Part shown: piece after piece, positions 57,380 through 64,000 of the stretch
Position numbering within the stretch: the first letter of the stretch is position 1
Layout of the letters: each line of letters begins with the position of its first letter
Assembly (NCBI GenBank): GCA_964478165.1
Contig: CAYZGU010000010.1
Location: 1-64,000, forward strand
DNA length: 64,000 bases
Reading direction: 5' to 3'
From: CAYZGU01 sp964478165
GTDB lineage: Bacteria > Poribacteria > WGA-4E > JAJDTR01
The notes under the pieces: generated by a model
Seen by the model: the letters and a program-made list of their open reading frames with translations, nothing else
The model's database searches: none
What the model was told of the DNA's origin: nothing
Translations under genes and position numbers: made by a program

Positions 57380-58972
57380 ATGAAACCTCTGACACTTGGA
57401 CCTGAATGGCAACTTTTCCTGGACGACTACGTCATCGAAATCGCCACTGGCTTCGACCGCGTCCTTCATCGACCAACGAAACGCGGTCCGGTAATCCTCT
57501 CCGACCAGCCGTGGGAGAGAGACCTCAACTCCCCGGGTCGACTGGCGAATGTCTGGTCCATCAATCGTAGCAGTGACGGGCGCCTCCATGCAATCTACCG
57601 CGCAGACTGGTACGACCCAGCAGTGCGCAAGGTACTTCCGGCCCATTCGAAAAACGACAAACCACACTGGATGGTCCGCGAGATTGCTTACGCGTGCAGC
57701 GAAGATGGGATACACTGGCACAAGCCGAGGCTCAACCTTGTAGAGACCCCCGCTGCTTCGTCGTATAACGACCCTTTTTATCCCGAACCGATAGGTTACA
57801 CGACTGAGAACAACTGTGGCACACCATTCGATCTCTGTTACGATTTAGGGACGTACGGAAACGTCTCTGATACGAATCGTCGTTTTCTCCTGCGATTACG
57901 CAAGAACACCGGAACCGTCGAAGAACGCCAAGCATTTAATCAGAATCACGGACCCCTGTATTTCTCTTCTGATTTTCCCGACTTCGTTAATAACCCAGAT
58001 TGGCGGGACAGTCTGACTCTAATCAAAGACGGGACCATGTCCCCTCGTGGATTTCTGAACCTCGCGGGATATGACGAACTCCATGGAGAGTGGTTTTCCA
58101 TGATGCAGGGTGTGCGCGGTCACTGGTTGCCATCGCGGGATATTGCCCGATGGTCCACCCCTGACTTCATTCATTGGAAAGCCTGTCCATCCTTGTATCC
58201 AGCACCGGAAGACCCCCACTCCCTCGAGCGATACGACGAATTCGTAGAGATTGATGTCATTCGGCTGGAAGGATTATGGTTAGGATTCATCGCTATCTTG
58301 CACTCCGACCGTACAAACCCGGACTACGGTCTCCCCGGAACCTGGTGGCGCAAGGGAACAACTGACCTCCAACTCGTCACCAGCCGCGATGGCGGCATAA
58401 CATGGAATCGTGTGGCCGATCGGAAGGTATGGCTCCCACACGGAACGGAGGAGGACGCGTTCGACCGGATGGCATACGTGGGCCGACCGGTACGTATGGG
58501 TGATGAAACATTCTTTTATTACTGGGCATGCGACGGCGATCATCTTAGTCACTTGGTTGATGAGACACAGACGCCTTTCTATCGAGATCGCATACGCCGT
58601 AGCACGATTTCCCTCGCGACTCAACGCTGGAATGGATACGTCAGTCTTACAGCCGGAACTAGGGCCGAAACCTTCGTCACAAAGCCACTGAGCTTTAAAG
58701 GGCAAAGTCTTTATCTCAACGCAGATGCCAGTCGGGGTGAGATTAAGGTCGAAATTGTGCCAGCCGAGGTGGTAGACAACCGTATCGATCCCTGGATTCC
58801 CGAGACTCATCAGGGATTCTCACTCGATGAGGCAGTACCAGTGACTGGCAAAGGTGTGGAGCAACACGTCTCCTGGAAAGGAGGAGCCAGTGTTGCCAAT
58901 CTACAAGGACAGCCAGTCCGGCTCCGCATCTCGGTACGAAACGCAGATCTCTACGGATTTCGCTTCGCTTGA
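57380..58972 (+). CDS. Glycosidase-like beta-propeller protein without signal peptide
   Basis: A 530-aa protein that resembles five-bladed-propeller glycoside hydrolases (GH32/43/68-type superfamily) in layout. LFLDDYVIE opens the fold, SEDGIHWHKPRL and TSRDGGITWNRV are blade repeats, and a C-terminal beta-sandwich begins around ETFVTKPLSF. It is paralogous to the protein at 59410. There is no signal peptide: the sequence starts MKPLTLGPEWQLF, so it is probably cytoplasmic. AAGGAG lies 8 nt before the ATG. The acidic catalytic residues cannot be fixed by eye, so hydrolase activity is only probable. Confidence 0.78.
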   Translation: MKPLTLGPEWQLFLDDYVIEIATGFDRVLHRPTKRGPVILSDQPWERDLNSPGRLANVWSINRSSDGRLHAIYRADWYDPAVRKVLPAHSKNDKPHWMVREIAYACSEDGIHWHKPRLNLVETPAASSYNDPFYPEPIGYTTENNCGTPFDLCYDLGTYGNVSDTNRRFLLRLRKNTGTVEERQAFNQNHGPLYFSSDFPDFVNNPDWRDSLTLIKDGTMSPRGFLNLAGYDELHGEWFSMMQGVRGHWLPSRDIARWSTPDFIHWKACPSLYPAPEDPHSLERYDEFVEIDVIRLEGLWLGFIAILHSDRTNPDYGLPGTWWRKGTTDLQLVTSRDGGITWNRVADRKVWLPHGTEEDAFDRMAYVGRPVRMGDETFFYYWACDGDHLSHLVDETQTPFYRDRIRRSTISLATQRWNGYVSLTAGTRAETFVTKPLSFKGQSLYLNADASRGEIKVEIVPAEVVDNRIDPWIPETHQGFSLDEAVPVTGKGVEQHVSWKGGASVANLQGQPVRLRISVRNADLYGFRFA

Positions 58973-59409
58973 CCTCCGGACAGTTCACACTTCATCCACA
59001 TGCTCATTGAATAAGCGCGGACGTCTATTGTTAAGACAATTTCGTTGCGAGCCCCGAAAAGGAATTATGTGATGCACAATCATCCTAGGTCTGCCGGACT
59101 CGGTCCCACGTATTCTCAGACACTCCTCGTAGAATCACCATCTCAATGCTCCTGAAATCACACCCTTATTATTACCAATGGTTTGATTAAACTGTCTTTT
59201 TCCAAGTAGGAAGTTGGCTAGAATCTGAATCAACCGCAGCACCCAGTGCAATTCATTGCAAACTAAAGCCCTTGTGACTGGGCTACGTGGTTTTCGATAC
59301 AATGACAAAAGAGGCTTGTTCTTAAGTTTGAATGTGTACGCATCGTCAAGCAAAACATTCACTCAAGAACCTGAAAACAAGTTACAGAATTAACAATGGA
59401 GACGTTGAA
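58973..59409. other. Gap without recognisable gene
   Basis: About 0.44 kb between the two propeller genes. A 75-codon frame on the minus strand (59135-59362) has no ribosome site or family motif and is rejected as a gene. The region probably holds a promoter for the downstream gene. Confidence 0.45.
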
Positions 59410-61143
59410 ATGGTTTTGACACTAACAGCTCTTTTCTGCATGCTAAATGCCACTACTCCTACGAGAGAGGAACTCTACAACGGAATTGTTCTACCTGAGG
59501 AATGGCCGCCGAATTATGGTGGTTGGACGTACGAACCAATGCCGATACCGTATCTCGATCATCCTCCCGAGGTCATCAATATTGATGTGGGCAGGCAGTT
59601 GTTCGTAGACGATTTTCTAATCGAGGAAACCACCCTACGACGAACCTTCCATCAACCCACGTATTACGAAGGGAATCCCATAATCAAGCCGGACAAAGAA
59701 TGGGAAAACCACGGACCGTCTCCCTTTGCTGGTCCTTTCAGCGGAGGCGTCTGGTATGACCCTCAGGACGAGTTGTTCAAAATGTGGTACGTCGGTGGCT
59801 ACATCAAGTACACTTGCTATGCAACATCAAAGGATGGGATACATTGGGATAAAACTGAGCAGAACCTCATAACCGGTACAAACATCGTCATTGATCATGG
59901 AAAAGGCTTACCGTCGGTGCCATCAGAGTCGCCGGAAGAAGATGAGATACGGCCCATCGATACCACGAGCGCTTGGATTGACTATAGCAACGCGCACCCA
60001 GATACCCGTTACAAGATATTTTATACAACATGGTTCATTGGTGAACCAGATCGTCTCGGTCATGATTTCTGTGTAGCCTACAAGACCTCAGCAGATGGCA
60101 TCCACTGGACCGATAAACCTATTGCGACTTCTGGAATCGTCGGAGACCACACCAATGCGCACTATAACCCATTCCGTGAGAAATGGGTTATCAACATTCG
60201 GGGTGGCGAAGGAACCGGTCGGGCACGCGCGTATGTTGAGTCCGGGGACCCCGCACAAGTTGTACGACAAGCGCAAATAAAACCTGGTGACGGGGTAGTT
60301 CCATGGCTAGGAGCTGATAGACTCGACCCGCGTAACCCTAATCCGCATCGCGCAGAGATTGATCCCCAATTATATCATTTTGATACTATCGCGTACGAAA
60401 GTCTAATGCTTGGATATTTTTCCATCTGGCAGGGACCTCACAATCAAGAATGCGGAGAAAAACACCTCCAAAAACGAAATGAGGTTCTTCTCGGATACAG
60501 CCGTGACGGGTTCCATTACGACCGACCGGATCGTCGTCCTGCCTTCTACGCAACAGAAATACCTGGCAGATGGAATTGGGGAAATGTTCAATCTGCAGGT
60601 GGTGCCTGCCTGGTCGTTGGAGACAGATTATACCTCTATTTCACTGCACGAGATCTACCAGACAGAGAAAAAATGTGGGACGGGTTTGTCAACACCGGTC
60701 TAGCATTTCTGAGACGTGATGGCTTTGCCTCCATGGGTTCGGTGCGAGACAAGAACACACTTCTGACAAGGCCGGTGCAATTTTCTGGAAATCAACTCTT
60801 CGTCAACACGGACTGCGATCAGGGCGAACTTCGGGTCGAAATCCTCGATAGAAACCGCCAAGTTGTTGAGCCCTTCAGCGCGGAAAACTGTGTGCCTATT
60901 ACAGTCGATAAGACGTTGCAACGCATAGAATGGAAAGGATCGGAAGACTTGTCAATCTTGGCACATAACCCCGTCAGGTTCCGTTTTAATCTTAGATTGG
61001 GTGAACTATATTCGTTTTGGGTGAGTTCAGATAAATACGGTGCCAGCAATGGCTATGTAGGTGCCGGTGGTCCCGGGTATTCGAGTTTCGTCGATACAGT
61101 GGGTAGCAGGCCAAGAATTAAGAGCATTGACGAATCTGAATAG
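59410..61143 (+). CDS. Exported glycosidase-like beta-propeller protein
   Basis: A 577-aa paralogue of the preceding protein. From ATG 59410 (GGAG 8 nt upstream) it has a short hydrophobic leader (MVLTLTALFCMLNA) that looks like a signal peptide; an in-frame ATG 26 codons earlier would bury it. The propeller starts at LFVDDFLIEETT; blade motifs such as TSKDGIHWDK and TSADGIHWTDK recur; the C-terminal sandwich contains PVQFSGNQLFVNTD and ELRVEILD. Similar to proteins annotated as glycosyl hydrolases of the five-bladed propeller group. It likely acts on glycans outside the cytoplasm; the adjacent broken sulfatase suggests these were sulfated. Confidence 0.82.
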   Translation: MVLTLTALFCMLNATTPTREELYNGIVLPEEWPPNYGGWTYEPMPIPYLDHPPEVINIDVGRQLFVDDFLIEETTLRRTFHQPTYYEGNPIIKPDKEWENHGPSPFAGPFSGGVWYDPQDELFKMWYVGGYIKYTCYATSKDGIHWDKTEQNLITGTNIVIDHGKGLPSVPSESPEEDEIRPIDTTSAWIDYSNAHPDTRYKIFYTTWFIGEPDRLGHDFCVAYKTSADGIHWTDKPIATSGIVGDHTNAHYNPFREKWVINIRGGEGTGRARAYVESGDPAQVVRQAQIKPGDGVVPWLGADRLDPRNPNPHRAEIDPQLYHFDTIAYESLMLGYFSIWQGPHNQECGEKHLQKRNEVLLGYSRDGFHYDRPDRRPAFYATEIPGRWNWGNVQSAGGACLVVGDRLYLYFTARDLPDREKMWDGFVNTGLAFLRRDGFASMGSVRDKNTLLTRPVQFSGNQLFVNTDCDQGELRVEILDRNRQVVEPFSAENCVPITVDKTLQRIEWKGSEDLSILAHNPVRFRFNLRLGELYSFWVSSDKYGASNGYVGAGGPGYSSFVDTVGSRPRIKSIDESE

Positions 61144-61183
61144 GGGCGAACAAACATGGGAAAAAGAGATACAGGAAAACGCG

Positions 61184-62307
61184 ATGACCCGACGGAATTT
61201 GCTGAAGTTGGTAGGAGGTGCAGCAGCATCCACCTTCGCCCCATTTCACGCTTCCGCCAACCAGTGATGCGAAATCGTAATGTGGTTTCGGAATTTCCAG
61301 ATTATTATTACATGACCGATGCAACCAACAATCATGCAGTGGAAATCATTAAACAGTTTGGTCAGGACGAGAATCCTTTTTTCGTTTATGTGTCTCTTTT
61401 GCCACTCATAATCCAACACAGGCCAGGCATCAAGACATTGAACGGTACCGAGGAAAATTCATGGCGGGTTGGGATTTGTTGCGCAAAGAACGGCATCAAC
61501 AACACCTCGACATGGGACTGATTATGCTGGCAATTCTCGACCAATAATCCCGAAGTGTCTCCGTGGTCCAAGGAGAAATATGAGGAGTGGCAGCATCTCC
61601 GCGCGGCAATCTATGCAGCCATGATTCATTGTATGGACCATGGTATGGACCATGGTATCGGCCGCATTATGCGGGCGCTCAAGGAAATCGATGAGGATAA
61701 AAATAGCATTGTCCTGTTTCTATCAGACAATGGGGCCGAGGGTGTGGAGAAATTGGGTTGGGATAGACCCGATATTGTACCCGGTGGAATTGATACATAT
61801 TGTACCTGTGGCGCTGCCTGGGGTTTTCTGCAAAACACCCCGATCCGTGGTTACAAAGGCTCCCTATATGAAGGTGGAATTGCTTCTCCGGTCATTGTTC
61901 GCTGGCCGAAAACTCGTAGAAACCGTGGAACGATCTCCAACCAATTAGCGCACGCAATGGACATTATGCCGACGCTCTGCGAGTTAGCTGGTATCGAGTA
62001 TCCAAAGGAATATGAGGGGCAAGTACTAAGTCCCTGTGAGGGCAAAAGTCTTGTTCCTGTATTCCGAGGCAATCAACGGGACGGACATCAAGTGTTAGTT
62101 TGGAAGCAAAAACAGCGGAGGGCAGTTCGTCAAGATAACTGGAAACTAATTCGGCGGGGCAGTCGCGGAGATTCCAACCATTGGAAGCGTTATGACCTTG
62201 AAGCCGACCGCTCAGAACTTCATGACCTAGGGCAAGAACAGCCAGAAAGACTAAAACAGATGGTGAGCGCGTCGCATGAGTGGGCAGAGCAAATGAGAGA
62301 GGGATAA
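61184..62307 (+). pseudogene. Broken Tat-exported sulfatase
   Basis: An intact start (ATG 61184, AGGA 7 nt upstream) gives a Tat signal peptide, MTRRNLLKLVGGAAA, ending in a stop at 61265-61267. The following DNA spells sulfatase pieces in three frames: YYYMTDATNNHAVEIIKQF then ENPFFVYVS; ERYRGKFMAGWDLLRKERHQ after a frameshift; then NPEVSPWSKEKYEEW, LFLSDNGAE, IRGYKGSLYEGGI and the C-terminus to 62307. The ~100 residues with the formylglycine motif (C/S-x-P-x-R) are absent. A 12-bp tandem duplication (61632-61655) adds MDHG twice. Family: arylsulfatase A-like. Multiple lesions make it non-functional. The last piece (61555-62307) is a 250-codon open frame but lacks the active site. Confidence 0.88.
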
Positions 62308-62628
62308 TGTGGAATTCCCTTTCATCTCTAATAAATCGACATATTGTCTAATTTTGTACCGGAAATTCTTTGTCGATTATGAGGAATCACGGATATAAGT
62401 TGTGAACTCACCAGAACTGTCCAATGGAGAGCCGTGTCGACATGCCTCCGAGTTCTATCCATTGTATCCATGTTCCACACTTGGTGCAGAGACAGACCTA
62501 CTCAGGCTCTCGACGCCTTTGACATCGATGCCTCAACCGCTATGAATGCCGGAAACCTCGAGCGCTACCCTGTAGGCATCTACAATATCGTTTGCATTTT
62601 GGCGAAAAGCTACACGTCAATAATGCCT
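62308..62628. other. Convergent intergenic region, no gene
   Basis: About 0.32 kb between the sulfatase pseudogene and the end of the minus-strand amidase. Frames are short and lack motifs. No strong terminator hairpin was found. Confidence 0.5.
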
Positions 62629-64000
62629 CTATCCGCCGAGTCCCGGCCAGGCTGGAGGTCGGGTTTGCTCATATGCGTGGGCAATTTGAAGTAGATTCTT
62701 CTCGGACCACCATTGTCCCGAAATCTGGAGTCCAACCGGTACCCCTTGTTTTGTGAGTCCGCATGGCACCGAAAGTGCCGGAAGACCAAGCAAATTGAAA
62801 ACACGTGTGTTCTGAGTTAAGCGTGGTCGAATCTTGTTGGACTCACTTTCGGCGGACTGGCCCAGCATCGAACGGTGAGGTGCAGGAATAGGAACGGTGG
62901 GACAGAGTATGAAGTCGAGCTGTGTGAAGACCTCTACGAAGTTTCGCTGAGCGATTTCTCGCTTACGGACTGCTCGAATATAATCCGAAGCAGACAGCTC
63001 CTGGCCTACTTCGAGAATGTCACGTAGATCCCGCCCATAATCCTCTCGATGTGCCATAAACCAACTCTTGTGAAAACAGCTCGCTTCCGCCATTAAAATC
63101 GTCAATGCCGCCTCATGCGCATCAGCGACAAACGGAACATCAAATTCTATGAGCTCGAGACCTAATTCCTCCAACGTTTCAATCGCATCAGCGACAAGCC
63201 TGTGCACGTCGGCATCCAGGTTATCGAAGAAATGCTGTTTTGGAATACCAGCTTTCAGCCCACTGATAGGTCGCCCCAGATTGTCAGTGTAATTGGGAAC
63301 CATACGATTCTCAGCATGCACATCCTCCCTATCATAGCCCGCGAGCGCATTCATCATTATCGCGACATCTTCAACGTAGCGACACATGGGGCCAACACAG
63401 TCGAGTGATTGCGCAAGTTCAACAATACCTTGGACGCTCACGCGACCGTACGTTGGTTTCAATCCCACATTTCCACACAACGCGGACGGAACCCGAATAG
63501 AACCACCGGTATCCGTCCCAATGGCGCCTGCGCAAAAACCCGCGACAACAGCTGCCCCTGAGCCGCCACTTGATCCACCCGGGATACAGCGAAGATCCCA
63601 CGGATTTGCGGTTGCGCCGAAGTGTGGATTTTCCGTAGTTACGCCAAACGCAAACTCATGTAGATTGGTCTTACCAATGATGATAGCCCCGGCGGCCTTC
63701 AGCCTAGCGGTGACAGCCGCATCGAATTGTGAAGAGCCTGTAGCATAAAATTTTGAGCCGCACGTTGTGGTCGTTTCAGCAACGTGAATAATGTCCTTGA
63801 GCGCAATCGGAATCCCATGTAGCGGTCCTCGAGACCGACTACCACGAACCTCTTTCTCTGCCTGTTTAGCCTCTTCAAGAGCCGCCTCCTCAAACAATGC
63901 AATGAAGGCGTTGAGCTGCGCATCGCTATGATTAATTGCCGAAAAGGTAGCCTCAATAAGTTCGACAGGGGATACTTTGCCTGTACGAAAGAGATCTGCA
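62629..64000 (-). CDS. Amidase signature family hydrolase, 5' end cut by window edge
   Basis: The frame is open through the right window edge, so the N-terminus is missing; the first visible codons read ADLFRTGKVSPVELIEA, about 10 residues into the usual family sequence. The catalytic Lys (IALKDI), cis-Ser (GGSSGGSG) and nucleophile Ser (GGSIRVP) have the standard 75 and 24 residue spacing. CGAIGTD and LKPTYGRVS match GatA-like amidases of the general catabolic type. It is the third amidase in the window and is more GatA-like than the other two. No GatB or GatC is visible. Confidence 0.9.
   Translation of the reverse strand, partial: ADLFRTGKVSPVELIEATFSAINHSDAQLNAFIALFEEAALEEAKQAEKEVRGSRSRGPLHGIPIALKDIIHVAETTTTCGSKFYATGSSQFDAAVTARLKAAGAIIIGKTNLHEFAFGVTTENPHFGATANPWDLRCIPGGSSGGSGAAVVAGFCAGAIGTDTGGSIRVPSALCGNVGLKPTYGRVSVQGIVELAQSLDCVGPMCRYVEDVAIMMNALAGYDREDVHAENRMVPNYTDNLGRPISGLKAGIPKQHFFDNLDADVHRLVADAIETLEELGLELIEFDVPFVADAHEAALTILMAEASCFHKSWFMAHREDYGRDLRDILEVGQELSASDYIRAVRKREIAQRNFVEVFTQLDFILCPTVPIPAPHRSMLGQSAESESNKIRPRLTQNTRVFNLLGLPALSVPCGLTKQGVPVGLQISGQWWSEKNLLQIAHAYEQTRPPAWPGLGG

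Noticed and set aside
59135..59362. 75-codon minus frame between the propeller genes
   Set aside because: No start signal, no recognised motif, and against the direction of its neighbours.
61555..62307. Open frame that could be called a separate sulfatase-like gene
   Set aside because: It is the C-terminal part of the broken sulfatase: the catalytic motif and N-terminal domain are missing and the preceding pieces are in other frames.
1..64000. tRNA, rRNA, CRISPR arrays and intact insertion sequences
   Set aside because: A visual scan for T-loop motifs, regularly spaced direct repeats and transposases with terminal repeats found none that held up.

Overview
The window looks like chromosomal DNA of an uncultured bacterium with a diderm-type gene set: an RlpA lipoprotein, LepB/LepA, and lipoprotein and Tat signal peptides. 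The combination of many phytanoyl-CoA dioxygenase (PhyH) paralogues, Gfo/Idh/MocA oxidoreductases, AP-endonuclease-like sugar isomerases, amidases, LamG proteins and sulfatase remnants is what I would expect from Candidatus Poribacteria or a related sponge- or seawater-associated lineage. That assignment is inference from gene content; there is no rRNA or other taxonomic marker here. No tRNA, rRNA, CRISPR array or intact insertion sequence was found. Coding density is low, with many gaps of 0.3-1.9 kb, some of which hold clearly decayed genes.

Layout. From 1 to 20 kb almost everything is on the minus strand and catabolic: a KDG-kinase-like sugar kinase, a 3-hydroxyacyl-CoA dehydrogenase-like protein with an altered active site, PhyH dioxygenases (4.7, 13.2, 14.5 kb), amidases (5.7, 16.2 kb), sugar isomerase/epimerase TIM barrels (7.2, 17.7, 19.1 kb), a medium-chain dehydrogenase, and an enolase-superfamily dehydratase / HpcH-HpaI aldolase / Gfo-Idh run (10-13 kb) that fits acid-sugar breakdown. 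A decayed DUF1080 gene lies at 9.5-10 kb. From 20 to 30.7 kb is a housekeeping block: 5-formyl-THF cyclo-ligase, glyoxalase I, an orphan MalK/UgpC-type ABC ATPase, lepB, lepA, pyrF, rlpA, argH and a CYTH protein.

From 30.8 to 47.2 kb come a double-length UxaA/GarD-family dehydratase, an O-methyltransferase, a secreted caspase-like peptidase with a DUF4384-like tail, a small plus-strand TPR protein meeting a copper P-type ATPase tail to tail, then a nearly continuous minus-strand array of five Gfo/Idh/MocA enzymes, one D-2-hydroxyacid dehydrogenase and one PhyH enzyme with mostly strong Shine-Dalgarno sequences.

From 48.8 to 62.3 kb the polarity switches to plus. This part is rich in exported proteins: two related LamG-like proteins, a lipoprotein of unknown function, a PhyH enzyme, two paralogous glycosidase-like beta-propeller proteins (one apparently exported, one not) and a broken Tat-exported sulfatase. 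An AT-rich LtaS-like membrane phosphotransferase sits inside it on the minus strand. The window ends in a third amidase cut by the right edge.

Working model (inference): exported LamG, propeller and formerly sulfatase and DUF1080 proteins handle host or marine glycans outside the cytoplasm. The Gfo/Idh, isomerase, dehydratase, aldolase and kinase enzymes process the released unusual sugars and sugar acids. Amidases and PhyH enzymes act on side groups or other organic substrates. The most unusual single gene is the 903-residue tandem UxaA protein, whose two copies keep complementary halves of the family's conserved motifs.
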